From Flavobacterium lindanitolerans (lineage in GTDB: Bacteria > Bacteroidota > Bacteroidia > Flavobacteriales > Flavobacteriaceae), in NCBI RefSeq assembly GCF_002846575.1, contig NZ_PJND01000007.1:1302001-1366000 (forward strand): DNA of 64,000 nucleotides. The letters run 5' to 3'. The translations under genes were made by a program, and so were the position numbers. Shown piece after piece: positions 1-10,082 of this stretch. Below the pieces are notes generated by a model. The model saw nothing but the letters and a program-made list of their open reading frames with translations, did not search any database and had not been told where the DNA came from. The first letter of the stretch is position 1. The number at the start of each line of letters is the position of its first letter.

Positions 1-3000
1 TAATGAAAATACGGGTGGAGCTTATATTGACAAAAAACCATATGCCTATTTTATCAGGGGAATTGGTATGGTTAACAATATTGAAGACATCAGTAAGATT
101 GTGGTCAAAAATCAGAATGGAATTCCTATTCTCATTCGCGATATTGCCAAAGTGCAGATTGGTAGCAGTATTCGCTATGGAGCCGTAACCAAAGACGGTA
201 AAGGCGAAGAAGTTAGCGGTATGGTCATGATGCTTAAAGGCGAAAACAGTGGCGAGGTTGTAAAAAGAGTAAAGGAAAAGATGGAACAGATTAAAAAATC
301 GCTCCCTGAAGGCGTTACCATCGAACCATTTATGGACCGTACAAAATTGGTCGACAAAGCTATAAATACCGTACAGACCAACCTGATTGAGGGGGCACTT
401 ATCGTAATTTTTATACTCGTATTATTGCTTGGAAACTGGCGTGCCGGATTGGTTGTTGCTTCCGTAATTCCATTGGCATTGCTTTTTGCCATTACTATGA
501 TGCGCCTTTTTGGGGTTAGTGGTAACCTGATGAGCCTCGGGGCAATCGACTTTGGAATAATAGTCGACGGGGCCGTCATTATAGTAGAAGCCATAATCCA
601 CAGATTACAGGTGCGGAAACGGCAGAGCCTGACCGCCGCGCAAATGGATGAAGAAGTCTACCAGGCTTCTGTAAAAATCAGGAGCAGTGCCGCGTTTGGA
701 GAAATTATTATCCTTATTGTTTACCTTCCTATTCTGGCTTTGGTGGGCATTGAAGGAAAAATGTTCGGCCCTATGGCGCAGACCGTTTCTTTCGCCATTT
801 TAGGGGCTTTTATCCTGTCATTGACCTATGTGCCTATGATGAGCGCATTGGTATTAAAAAAGCAGACAGGACATACCAAAAATATAAGCGACAGGATTAT
901 CGAAGCCATCAATAGGTTTTACAGTCCGTTGCTTCAAAAAGCATTGCAGGCCAAAAGAGCCGTTATTATTTCGGCTGTCGGTTTGTTTGCATTTGCATTG
1001 TTCCTGTTCAGTTCTTTAGGAGGAGAGTTTATCCCTACGTTGGATGAAGGAGATATTGCAACACACCTTATCATTGCTTCCGGTAGTTCGCTGTCACAAG
1101 AAATTGAAGCGACTACAAAGGCCGAAAAAATATTGAAGGACAAATTTCCGGAAGTCAAAATGATAGTGACAAAAATAGGAAGTGCAGAAATACCAACTGA
1201 CCCGATGCCTATTGAAGCCGGCGATATGATTATCCTGCTAAAGGATAAGAAAGAATGGACTTCGGCCAAAACCAAAGAAGAACTTATGGAAAAGATGGAA
1301 GAAGCATTACAGGAAATTCCGGGCGCGACTACCGAATTTTCACAGCCAATTCAAATGCGTTTCAACGAATTGATGACCGGTGTTCGAAGCGATGTAGCCA
1401 TCAAGATTTTTGGTGATGATATCGATATGCTGGTCAGCAAAGGAGACGAAGTCTTACAGCTCATTCAGGGCGTAGAAGGCGTTTCGGATGCCAAACTGGA
1501 GCGTGTGGCGGGATTGCCTCAGATTACCGTACGTTACAACAAAGACAAACTGGCGCTTTACGGATTAAATATAGGCGACCTGAACAGAGTTATCCGTATT
1601 GGTTTTGCAGGCGAGGCTGCCGGATTAATTTACGAAAAAGAAAAAAGATTCGACCTGGTCGTTAGACTGGAAGCAGATAGCAGACAGGATATTTCCAATT
1701 TGAAATCTTTGTTTATTACGTTGCCATCCGGAAATCAGATTCCGTTAGAACAGGTGGCCGATATTCAATATGAAGACGGGCCAATGCAGATTAGCCGTGA
1801 AGACGGAAGACGAAGAATCGTGGTAGGCTTTAACGTAAGAGGCAAGGATGTGAAACGGGTAGTTGAAGAGATTCAGGCAAAATTAGACAAGCAATTAAAA
1901 CTTCCGGACGGATATTATACAACCTATGGCGGTCAGTTCGAAAACCTGATTGACGCCAACAAGCGTTTGATGGTTGCCGTTCCGATAGCGCTGGGACTGA
2001 TTTTCATCTTGTTGTACTTTACCTTTAAATCTGTCAAACAGTCGCTGTTAATCTTTACAGCAATTCCGCTGTCTGCCATTGGAGGAGTATTTGCTCTTTG
2101 GATTCGGGGCATGCCTTTCAGTATTTCCGCCGGAGTCGGATTCATCGCATTATTTGGGGTTGCCGTATTAAACGGAATTGTACTGATTGCCTATTTCAAT
2201 CAATTAAAAAAAGAAGGAATGAACGATATTCATGAACGTATCAAAGAAGGGACAAAAGTGAGATTAAGACCGGTTGTCCTTACAGCTTCAGTAGCATCAT
2301 TGGGCTTTTTGCCAATGGCAATCAGCAGTAGTGCAGGAGCAGAAGTTCAGAAACCTTTGGCAACCGTTGTAATTGGTGGATTATTGACAGCGACTATTCT
2401 GACGCTAATTGTGCTTCCAATCCTGTATTATTATTTTGAAAAAGGTTTTACCAAAAGCAAAAATACTGCAATAGTTTCAATTCTTGTCCTGGCGCTTTTT
2501 TCAGGTACTGCCAATGCTCAGGAAGTTCCTAAAAATTTAGGCTTGAAACAGGCTATCGAATTGGGCTTGAAAAACAATACGCTGATACAGTCTTCAGAGC
2601 TGGAAAGTAAGATGCAGTCGCAATTGAGAGGCACGGCATTTGACCTTCCCAAAACAGAAATTACAGGAACATTTGGCCAGTTAAATACCAATGCCCAGGA
2701 TAAAAATTTCAGTGTTTCCCAAAGTTTTAGCCCTTTTCAATATGGAGCCAGAAGAAAACTATTGCTTGAAAACAGTAATTTAAGTCAGCTAAAAGCAGGC
2801 GTTACAAAACAGGAAGTAGTGTTTAATATCCGGCAGTCCTGGAATGCAATGCTATATTATTCCGAACTCAACAAAATGCTATCCAGACAGAATAAGCTAA
2901 TGCAAAAATTTGTCCGTTCGGCCTCGCTTCGCTTTGATACAGGAGAAACCAATTCGCTTGAAAAAACTACGGCTCTGGCTAAACAGCAGGAGTTAGAACA

Positions 3001-3697
3001 AAAAATCAAGCAGAATGAGGCGATGATTCAGGTTGAAAAATCTAAAATCAGGACTTTTCTCAACAGTAAGGAAGAATTCACCGCAAGCGATACATCATTT
3101 GTAGCATTACCATCATTAACGGTTTTGGATAGTGCACTTGTCAGACAAAATTCAAATTACAAGCTGGCAAAACAGCAAGTAGCCGTTGCCGAAGCCGGAA
3201 GAAAAGTTGAAAAAGCCACAATGATGCCTGACATTACTGCGGGCTATTTTATCCAATCCTTCAAAGGAAATCAGGAAGTAAACGGAGAAACAGTTTCTTA
3301 TGACGGGACGCCACGATTTCAGGGATTTACAGTTGGAATCTCGCTTCCGATTTTTGCAGGAAGCAGTGTTTCAAAAATCCAGGCCGCAAAAACAAATATT
3401 GAAGCACAGCAAAAAAATGCGGCCTATATGGAAATGCAGCTCATCAACCAGCATGAGCAGCAGTTGCAACAGTTGAATACCTTCCAGTCGCTGATGGATT
3501 TCTATAAAGGCACGGCACTTCCAAATGCAGACCTGATTAGCAAAAATGCAGAAAAGGCCTACCTGAATGGCGATATCTCTTATGTAGAATATGTACAGGG
3601 ATTGGAAACCGCTTTGGAAATCAGAACGAATTATATCAATGCAGTAAATAACTTTAACCAGACTGTAATCAACTTGCAGTTTTTGGCGAATCAATAA
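1..3697 (+). CDS. czcA: CzcA-type heavy-metal RND pump fused to TolC/CzcC-like outer-membrane factor (5' partial)
   Basis: The reading frame is already open at base 2 (NENTGGAYIDKKPYAYFIRG), so the true start lies upstream. The first ~820 codons are an HME-family RND proton antiporter that drives metal ions across the envelope. The TM4 signature DFGIIVDGAV (from nt 548) resembles the divalent-cation (Co/Zn/Cd) CzcA class rather than the Cu/Ag CusA class. After the last RND membrane helices comes a hydrophobic stretch ending in ANA-QE (nt 2510-2521), which looks like an internal signal peptide. About 390 residues of TolC-like outer-membrane factor follow, with coiled-coil Gln/Lys-rich helices. 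Pump-OMF fusions of this kind are known in Bacteroidota. The adaptor gene follows after 7 nt, so all tripartite parts are in one operon. The metal specificity is inferred. Confidence 0.9.
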   Translation, partial: NENTGGAYIDKKPYAYFIRGIGMVNNIEDISKIVVKNQNGIPILIRDIAKVQIGSSIRYGAVTKDGKGEEVSGMVMMLKGENSGEVVKRVKEKMEQIKKSLPEGVTIEPFMDRTKLVDKAINTVQTNLIEGALIVIFILVLLLGNWRAGLVVASVIPLALLFAITMMRLFGVSGNLMSLGAIDFGIIVDGAVIIVEAIIHRLQVRKRQSLTAAQMDEEVYQASVKIRSSAAFGEIIILIVYLPILALVGIEGKMFGPMAQTVSFAILGAFILSLTYVPMMSALVLKKQTGHTKNISDRIIEAINRFYSPLLQKALQAKRAVIISAVGLFAFALFLFSSLGGEFIPTLDEGDIATHLIIASGSSLSQEIEATTKAEKILKDKFPEVKMIVTKIGSAEIPTDPMPIEAGDMIILLKDKKEWTSAKTKEELMEKMEEALQEIPGATTEFSQPIQMRFNELMTGVRSDVAIKIFGDDIDMLVSKGDEVLQLIQGVEGVSDAKLERVAGLPQITVRYNKDKLALYGLNIGDLNRVIRIGFAGEAAGLIYEKEKRFDLVVRLEADSRQDISNLKSLFITLPSGNQIPLEQVADIQYEDGPMQISREDGRRRIVVGFNVRGKDVKRVVEEIQAKLDKQLKLPDGYYTTYGGQFENLIDANKRLMVAVPIALGLIFILLYFTFKSVKQSLLIFTAIPLSAIGGVFALWIRGMPFSISAGVGFIALFGVAVLNGIVLIAYFNQLKKEGMNDIHERIKEGTKVRLRPVVLTASVASLGFLPMAISSSAGAEVQKPLATVVIGGLLTATILTLIVLPILYYYFEKGFTKSKNTAIVSILVLALFSGTANAQEVPKNLGLKQAIELGLKNNTLIQSSELESKMQSQLRGTAFDLPKTEITGTFGQLNTNAQDKNFSVSQSFSPFQYGARRKLLLENSNLSQLKAGVTKQEVVFNIRQSWNAMLYYSELNKMLSRQNKLMQKFVRSASLRFDTGETNSLEKTTALAKQQELEQKIKQNEAMIQVEKSKIRTFLNSKEEFTASDTSFVALPSLTVLDSALVRQNSNYKLAKQQVAVAEAGRKVEKATMMPDITAGYFIQSFKGNQEVNGETVSYDGTPRFQGFTVGISLPIFAGSSVSKIQAAKTNIEAQQKNAAYMEMQLINQHEQQLQQLNTFQSLMDFYKGTALPNADLISKNAEKAYLNGDISYVEYVQGLETALEIRTNYINAVNNFNQTVINLQFLANQ

Positions 3698-3704
3698 TAA
3701 TAAC

Positions 3705-4970
3705 ATGAACAGAAAAAACATAGTATACGGAAGCCTTGCGGCAATTGCTATTGCTTTGATTCTTTATTTTTCACTTCGACATACCGAAAATGACGGCCAT
3801 AATCATGATGGAGAGAAAACTGAAAAAGAGCCAAAAGAAGTAGCTACAGCTAAAGAAGTAGAGTTGAACGAAGCGCAATATAAAGCCGCAGGAGTTGAGC
3901 TTGGAACTTTTGCAATGAAGAATTTGAGCGAGGTCGTAAATGCCAATGGCTATACCAAACTGCCACCGCAAAATCAGGCAGATGTTTCGGTACACCTTAC
4001 AGGAATCGTTAAGTCCATAAATGTGATAGAAGGACAGGCGGTGAAAAAAGGTCAGGTGCTGGCAACAATAGAAAGCCCGGAATTTGCTAAATTGCAGGAA
4101 GCCTATCAGACTTCAAAAAGCAATCTGGAATTTCTGACTTTGGAATATGAAAGGCAGAAAACATTGAGCGAAGAAAATGTCAATTCCAAAAAAGTCTTCC
4201 AGAAAACAAAGGCCGATTTTGAAACAGAAAAGGCAAGGTTGAGTTCCCTGAAACAACAGTTAAATCTGCTTAATTTGAGCGCAGGCACCAATTCAGGTTC
4301 CATTATGCCGGTTGTGGCGCCAATTTCGGGTTATATTACCGAAATAAATATCAAGATTGGCAGCAATGCCGAAGTTGGCAAGCCGCTATTGAGCATTGTC
4401 GACAATTCACAATTGCATGTCGACCTTTTGGTATATGAAAAGGATTTGCAGAAAGTAAAACCGGGGCAAAACATCCGGTTTGTACTCACTAATCAGGACA
4501 ATACCGAAATAAAAGGAAAAGTCTTTAACGTTGGAAAAGCTTTTGAGAATGAAACCAAATCAGTAGCAGTTCATGCAGATATTATTAATAAAAGCCAGAC
4601 ACTGATTCCCGGAATGTATGTCAATGCCCTGATTGATGTTGGCGCAAGAGATGTTCAGGCATTGCCGCTTGATGCTATTGTCAAGGCCGAAGGAAGGGAA
4701 TTTATCTTTATCCTTGAAGAAGGACATGAGGAAGAAGCACATGATTCAGAAGAAGGCCATTCACATGAAGACGGACACAAACATGAGGAAGCCGGTAAAA
4801 TGTATCATTTTCAACGAATAGAAGTAAAAACAGGAACTTCTCAATTGGGATATGTTCAGGTTTCTGTGCTCCAAAAAATCGATGCCAACGCAAAGATTGT
4901 CTTAAAAGGAGCTTATTATATCCAAAGCCATCTGCTGAAAACTGAAGGCGGTGGAGGACACCAACATTAA
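3705..4970 (+). CDS. czcB: RND efflux periplasmic adaptor subunit (CzcB/CusB family)
   Basis: A 421-residue membrane-fusion protein linking the inner-membrane RND pump to the outer-membrane channel. An N-terminal membrane anchor (residues ~6-24) is followed by a short His/Asp-rich segment (HTENDGHNHDG). Then come a lipoyl half-motif (GIVKSINVIEGQAVKKGQVL), a coiled-coil hairpin (~125-190) and the returning lipoyl/beta-barrel region (VVAPISGYITEI). Near residues 343-365 lies a second His/Glu-rich loop (EEGHSHEDGHKHEE) typical of zinc-type adaptors, probably metal-binding. The gene starts 7 nt after the pump gene and is followed 16 nt later by a Zn/Cd ATPase, so the three are almost certainly co-transcribed. 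The family is certain; the exact metal is inferred. Confidence 0.92.
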   Translation: MNRKNIVYGSLAAIAIALILYFSLRHTENDGHNHDGEKTEKEPKEVATAKEVELNEAQYKAAGVELGTFAMKNLSEVVNANGYTKLPPQNQADVSVHLTGIVKSINVIEGQAVKKGQVLATIESPEFAKLQEAYQTSKSNLEFLTLEYERQKTLSEENVNSKKVFQKTKADFETEKARLSSLKQQLNLLNLSAGTNSGSIMPVVAPISGYITEINIKIGSNAEVGKPLLSIVDNSQLHVDLLVYEKDLQKVKPGQNIRFVLTNQDNTEIKGKVFNVGKAFENETKSVAVHADIINKSQTLIPGMYVNALIDVGARDVQALPLDAIVKAEGREFIFILEEGHEEEAHDSEEGHSHEDGHKHEEAGKMYHFQRIEVKTGTSQLGYVQVSVLQKIDANAKIVLKGAYYIQSHLLKTEGGGGHQH

Positions 4971-4986
4971 TTAAAAACAAAGATGT

Positions 4987-6882
4987 ATGGCGCACGATCA
5001 TAGCGAAATAGGACATTCGCACAGCCACGACAACCAATGGAAAGCTTACTTGCCCGTTATAGGTAGCTTTCTGCTTTTAATTCTCGGAATCGGGTTCGAG
5101 CAAACAGAAATGGAATTTTTTAAATATCCCGTAGATTTGATATGGTATATTGTCGCCTATCTTTTGGTAGGATTAAAAGTCAATTACCAGGCCCTTAAAG
5201 AAATCAGGAATGGAAATATCTTTTCTGAATTTTTCCTGATGTCTATTGCCACCATCGGAGCATTTTTTATAGGAGAATACTCTGAAGGTGTAGCTGTCAT
5301 GTTGTTTTACGCCGTAGGAGAATTGTTTCAGGATGCAGCAGTCCAAAGAGCACAGCGCAGTATCAAAGCATTGCTTGACATACGTCCTGATACCGTAACC
5401 GTAATCCGAAACGGAGAGCCCGTTGTCGTGAATCCTTCGGAAGTAACCATAGGCGAAATTATCCAGATGAAACCGGGTGAAAAAGTGGCATTGGACGGCC
5501 AACTGATTTCGGAAACGGCTTCATTCAACACAGCAGCACTTACGGGTGAAAGCAAACCCGATACTAAAATAAAAGGAGAAGCAGTCTTAGCCGGAATGAT
5601 TAATCTCCAAACCTTAATAGACGTTAAAGTTACCGCATTGTTCAGAGACAGTAAACTGTCCAGAATTCTTGAGATGGTGCAGGAAGCTACGGCGCGAAAG
5701 TCAAAAACACAACTTTTTATCTCCCGATTTGCAAAAATTTATACGCCAATTGTAGTGTTTCTTGCCATTGCCATAGTTTCCTTGCCCTATCTATTCGTAG
5801 AAAATTATGTATTTAGTGATTGGCTCTATCGCGGGCTGGTTTTTCTGGTAATTTCCTGTCCTTGTGCTTTAGTAATATCCATTCCATTAGGCTATTTTGG
5901 AGGAATAGGGCTGGCTTCGCGTAATGGTATTCTTTTTAAAGGCAGCAATTATCTGGACGTGATGACAAAAACAGACGTTGTGGTGATGGATAAAACCGGT
6001 ACACTAACCAAAGGTATATTTGAAGTGCAGGAAGTGGTTTCGGCTATAGACCAAAAAGAATTATTGCTTCTGACAGCCGCTTTGGAAAGCAAATCCACGC
6101 ATCCAATTGCCAATGCAATTGTCAGATACTCTGGCGGAAGCTATAAGAATGCAGCCGTTTCTGAGGTAGAAGAAATTGCCGGACATGGATTAGAAGGAAT
6201 TGTAGAGGGCAAAAAAGTACTGGCCGGAAATCTTAAGTTGCTTAAAAAGTTTAATGTAGATTATGACAAGGCAATTGAAACCAAAGTGGAGACGATTGTG
6301 GCTGTGGCCGTTGATGAGGTTTATGCAGGTTATTTTGTAATTGCTGACGAACTGAAAGAAGATGCCAAAGAGGCGATTTCAAGCCTGCACGCATTAAATG
6401 TACAAACAGTAATGCTTAGTGGCGATAAACAGAGTATTGTAGACAAGGTCGCAAAAGAATTGGGCATCGATACTGCTTTTGGGAATTTACTTCCGGAAAA
6501 TAAGGTAGAAAAAGTTCAGGAACTAAAAAATCAGGGCAAGACCATCGTGTTTGTTGGCGATGGCGTGAACGATGCTCCTGTAGTTGCCCTTGCCGATGCC
6601 GGAATGGCGATGGGAGGTTTGGGAAGCGATGCCACAATAGAAACAGCCGATGTAGTAATCCAAAACGACCAACCGGGCAAAATTCCTGCCTCCATAAAAA
6701 TAGGAAAAGTAACCCGAAGGATTGTTATGCAGAATATCAGTCTTGCATTTGGCGTCAAAGTATTCGTGCTTATTTTGGGTGCCGGGGGTTTGGCTACTTT
6801 ATGGGAAGCGGTATTTGCTGATGTAGGAGTCGCGCTTCTGGCTATTCTCAATGCCGTCAGGATACAAAGAATGAAAATTTAA
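4987..6882 (+). CDS. zntA: Zn2+/Cd2+-exporting P1B-type ATPase (ZntA/CadA type)
   Basis: A 631-residue ATPase that exports divalent metal ions from the cytoplasm. It has no N-terminal HMA domain; instead it begins with a His-rich tail (MAHDHSEIGHSHSHDN) likely to bind metal. Visible motifs are the membrane CPC at C291-P-C293, TGES in the actuator domain, the phosphorylation site DKTGT at D335, an HP locus (SKSTHPIANA) and GDGVNDAP. The last membrane helix has an Asp (FADVGVALLAILNA), the feature separating P1B-2 Zn/Cd pumps from copper pumps. It is the third gene of the czc operon and passes ions to the periplasm, where the RND system could expel them. A strong terminator follows. The start ATG at 4987 keeps the His-rich tail in frame. 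Confidence 0.92.
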   Translation: MAHDHSEIGHSHSHDNQWKAYLPVIGSFLLLILGIGFEQTEMEFFKYPVDLIWYIVAYLLVGLKVNYQALKEIRNGNIFSEFFLMSIATIGAFFIGEYSEGVAVMLFYAVGELFQDAAVQRAQRSIKALLDIRPDTVTVIRNGEPVVVNPSEVTIGEIIQMKPGEKVALDGQLISETASFNTAALTGESKPDTKIKGEAVLAGMINLQTLIDVKVTALFRDSKLSRILEMVQEATARKSKTQLFISRFAKIYTPIVVFLAIAIVSLPYLFVENYVFSDWLYRGLVFLVISCPCALVISIPLGYFGGIGLASRNGILFKGSNYLDVMTKTDVVVMDKTGTLTKGIFEVQEVVSAIDQKELLLLTAALESKSTHPIANAIVRYSGGSYKNAAVSEVEEIAGHGLEGIVEGKKVLAGNLKLLKKFNVDYDKAIETKVETIVAVAVDEVYAGYFVIADELKEDAKEAISSLHALNVQTVMLSGDKQSIVDKVAKELGIDTAFGNLLPENKVEKVQELKNQGKTIVFVGDGVNDAPVVALADAGMAMGGLGSDATIETADVVIQNDQPGKIPASIKIGKVTRRIVMQNISLAFGVKVFVLILGAGGLATLWEAVFADVGVALLAILNAVRIQRMKI

Positions 6883-6890
6883 TAAATGAA

Positions 6891-6925
6891 GAAACCATCA
6901 ATAACAATTGATGGTTTCTCTTTTT
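6891..6925 (+). terminator. Rho-independent terminator of the czc-zntA operon
   Basis: The stem GAAACCATCAAT/ATTGATGGTTTC has a 4-nt loop and is followed by TCTTTTT. It begins 9 nt after the zntA stop codon. Confidence 0.85.
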
Positions 6926-6962
6926 ATGCGGTTGCTGGCTCAACAAGCCTTATAAGGCAATC

Positions 6963-9900
6963 TTATTTGATAGCAACTTTTTTAGAAACTGTAGAGTTCC
7001 CGGATTTGATTTGGATGATGTAAATTCCTTTTTGTGCGTTTCCTAAATCAATTACCTCCTGAGAAGCTACTTTTTTAGAAAGGATGTTTTTTCCTAATGA
7101 ATCAAATACAGTAATGTCAGCATTTTCACCGGCAAAATCCAATTGGAACTGACCGTTGTTTGGATTTGGATATAATTTTATTTCGCTATCCAAAGCAGTA
7201 GTGCTTTTTTTGTTGTTAGTTGCAGCCGCTCTTGGAGAAGCACTGTAGCAAGTCCAGGCCACATCGTCAATTATTGTTCTGTTCACACTGTTTCTGATTT
7301 CGATAGTAGCGTTTCCGGATACGTTTATAGCTTGAGAATAAACAGTAGTAGCAGTTGATGTAACAGCAATATCACCTCCGTATTGTACTCCGTTTACGAA
7401 TACTTTCAAAACAGAATCACCCGTAAAAACTCTTTGGTAGTTAAAAGTCAAAGTACCAATACCTGTAGTAATAGGAGCCGTGTTAGTCAAAGTACCTGTT
7501 CTTAGGGCAATAGCATCTCCATTCAAATCCTGATCCGTTCTTGCATCAGTAGCAGACCAGGTAATGCTGTTGTTTCCTGTCCAGGTTCTGTTGGCATAAG
7601 TACTTGAGCTGCTTCCTAAGTTAGAGAAAGTTTCTGTACCTCCAACACATGGAGCACCAGTAGTCAGGATTTCATCATAAGCAGGAAGTGAAGCATAGAA
7701 AGGGCTTCCAATACACTCGGCATTGTAAGGATAAATTACGATAGAATAGTTCGTGTTGGCAGTAAGACCTGTAACGTTAAAAGTTGTATTCGTACCGGCA
7801 TAAACTACTTTACCATCGCCTAAAATATCATTTGCCTGATAAACAGTTCCGTTAACCGGAGCATTTACCACACCACTACCAGTGGTAATAACAGCAAGAT
7901 ATCCTGAAGCTGTAACACCAGAAACAGCAACTGAAGCAGAAGTATCTGTTATATTAGAACTTGTAATTACCGCTGTTCCTGTAGGAGCAACACAGTTTTC
8001 CTGAACGCTGGCTTTAAGCTCAATCTGGCAAGAACCTTCATTGGCATCATTGTTTACCACAGTAAGAGTTGCAGGCTTGTTTCCAAGAGTTGCACCGTTG
8101 AATTGTACTTCAACTTCAATAGCACTTAAAGGAACTACTGTGAAAGGTGCTGCCGGTGAAACTATAGTATAATTAACAGCATCGCTTAATGTAATAGCGC
8201 TTACTTCTAAATCCTGATTACCTAAATTCTCAACAGTAAAAATGATATTTTTGTTTGTATTTGGAAGCACAGCTCCAAAATCAATGGTGAAATTACCACA
8301 CTCTTTTAAAATCAGGTCACTGTCAGAAAGTTGCAATTCAGGCCCGTTTGGTGCAGTATAGCAATTCCATGACAAATCATCGATAACAGTTCTGTTACCG
8401 CTGTTTCTGATTTCGATAGATACCGGTCCGGCAACATCAATAGCCTGAGAAAATGCAGTAGTAGTGTCTGATGAAACAGTAATGTCGCCACCATATTGTA
8501 CTCCGTTTACGAATACTTTTAGTGTTGAATCGCCGCTGAATACTCTTTTGTAATTGAAAGTCAATGTTCCGATACCTCCGGCAACAGGAGCCGTGTTTTT
8601 AAGGATTCCGGTTCTCAATGCGATAGCATCACCGGTCAAATCCTGGTCGTTTCTTGAATCAGTAGCAGACCACGTTACACCGTTTTCACCTGTCCATGTT
8701 CTTGTTGTATACGTACTGGAAGCAGTACCTAAGTTAGAGAAGGTCTCATTTCCACCAATACATGGCGCAACCGGAGTTGTAAATGCTTCATCAATTGAAG
8801 TTTCTGTATAATATAATGGACCACCAGTACAGTTAGCATTATTATAAGGGAATACAAAAATATGGTATGATGTACTTTCTGTTAATCCGGAAAGAGAGAA
8901 AGTAGCGTTAGTTCCTTTGTAAGCAACAGTTCCACCACCTAAGCTATCGCCAACATTATAGTTTGTTGTGTTTGCTGGAGCAGCAGACAAAGTACCTGAT
9001 GTTGATATAACAGCAAGATAAGCATCAGCAGTAGCGTTTGTTACAACAACATCAGCAGAAGAATGAGCAATGTTTGACACAGCAACGTCAGCACCGGTAA
9101 TAACCGGAGCAGCACATTCCTGAAGAGCAGTTCCCGTTAAGTTAACAATACAAGAAGCCTCGTCAGCATCATCACTTGCAATAGTCAATGTAGAATTTTT
9201 GATTCCGGCTGTTGTGCCCTGGAAACGAACCAAAACCAATCCTGAACCTGACGGAGCAACCGTAAAAGGGACAGAAGGAGAAATGATTGTGAAATCTGTT
9301 GTATTGCTCAATGTCAAAGCAGAAACATTCAAAGCAGCAGTTCCCGGGTTCTTAACCGTAAAAACAGCATCATGATATTGGTTTACAGCACGCGAACCAA
9401 AATCAATTGAAAAATTACCACACTCGTGGTTTGCGCCTGAAGCATCAGCTAATTGAATTTCAGGAGCAGCAACGGCAGAATAGCAGTTCCATGTCAAATC
9501 ATCAACAATGGTTCTGTTACCGCTGTTTCTGATTTCGATAACTGCATTTCCTGATACATTTACAGCATAAGAAAAAGTAGCAGCCGTTTCAGAAGTAACA
9601 GCAATATCACCACCATACTGAACACCATTTACGAATAGTTTCAGAGTAGAATTTCCGGAGAATACTCTTTTATATTTAAAGCTAAGGGTTCCAACACCAT
9701 TAGCAATAGTGCTGGTGTTTTTCAAGGTGCTCGTTCGTAAAGCAATAGCTTTTCCTGTAAGCTCCTGGTCAGTTCTCGCATCTGTTGCAGACCAGGCTAC
9801 ACCATTGTCACCAGTCCAGGTTCTTGTAGCATAAGCGCTGGCAGCAGTTCCAATGTTTGAGAATGTTTCCGAACCTCCGGCACAGTCGAAAAGGTTCAGC

Positions 9901-10082
9901 GCCAAAGTACGGTAAGGGTTTTCAAAAAGGCCGGTTCCCTCAATAGGGTTGGCTAATAGTGCAGCGTTAAAAGCTGTAGATACATTTGTTTTAGATGTGC
10001 TAACCGGAGAAGAAGGTTTTCCAAAGGAAAGTCCCGATATACTTGCAAATACTAAAGCAGCAAAAAATCGTTTTTTAAACAT
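6963..10082 (-). CDS. Large repeat-containing surface/secreted protein with type IX secretion sorting domain
   Basis: A 1039-residue exported protein of unknown binding function. The N-terminal signal peptide ends near residue 22. The body has a two-and-a-half-fold internal repeat of ~373 residues. Each repeat has three parts: a beta-rich module with GGxETFSN..TWTG.NG..WSATD (from about residues 68, 441 and 812), a 'choice-of-anchor D'-like Ig module (CGNFxIDFG, first two copies), and a fibronectin-like module (about 325-435 and 697-800). The C-terminal ~70 residues (LYPNPNNGQFQLDF through VSKKVAIK) are a type A T9SS sorting domain, so export to the cell surface or medium through the gliding/T9SS machinery is expected. 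It is transcribed against the czc operon and ends 37 nt from that operon's terminator. The substrate is unknown; adhesin is only a guess. Confidence 0.85.
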   Translation of the reverse strand: MFKKRFFAALVFASISGLSFGKPSSPVSTSKTNVSTAFNAALLANPIEGTGLFENPYRTLALNLFDCAGGSETFSNIGTAASAYATRTWTGDNGVAWSATDARTDQELTGKAIALRTSTLKNTSTIANGVGTLSFKYKRVFSGNSTLKLFVNGVQYGGDIAVTSETAATFSYAVNVSGNAVIEIRNSGNRTIVDDLTWNCYSAVAAPEIQLADASGANHECGNFSIDFGSRAVNQYHDAVFTVKNPGTAALNVSALTLSNTTDFTIISPSVPFTVAPSGSGLVLVRFQGTTAGIKNSTLTIASDDADEASCIVNLTGTALQECAAPVITGADVAVSNIAHSSADVVVTNATADAYLAVISTSGTLSAAPANTTNYNVGDSLGGGTVAYKGTNATFSLSGLTESTSYHIFVFPYNNANCTGGPLYYTETSIDEAFTTPVAPCIGGNETFSNLGTASSTYTTRTWTGENGVTWSATDSRNDQDLTGDAIALRTGILKNTAPVAGGIGTLTFNYKRVFSGDSTLKVFVNGVQYGGDITVSSDTTTAFSQAIDVAGPVSIEIRNSGNRTVIDDLSWNCYTAPNGPELQLSDSDLILKECGNFTIDFGAVLPNTNKNIIFTVENLGNQDLEVSAITLSDAVNYTIVSPAAPFTVVPLSAIEVEVQFNGATLGNKPATLTVVNNDANEGSCQIELKASVQENCVAPTGTAVITSSNITDTSASVAVSGVTASGYLAVITTGSGVVNAPVNGTVYQANDILGDGKVVYAGTNTTFNVTGLTANTNYSIVIYPYNAECIGSPFYASLPAYDEILTTGAPCVGGTETFSNLGSSSSTYANRTWTGNNSITWSATDARTDQDLNGDAIALRTGTLTNTAPITTGIGTLTFNYQRVFTGDSVLKVFVNGVQYGGDIAVTSTATTVYSQAINVSGNATIEIRNSVNRTIIDDVAWTCYSASPRAAATNNKKSTTALDSEIKLYPNPNNGQFQLDFAGENADITVFDSLGKNILSKKVASQEVIDLGNAQKGIYIIQIKSGNSTVSKKVAIK

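Noticed and set aside
8554..8811. Plus-strand ORF inside the T9SS repeat protein
   Set aside because: It is a shadow frame of the minus-strand repeats with no family resemblance.
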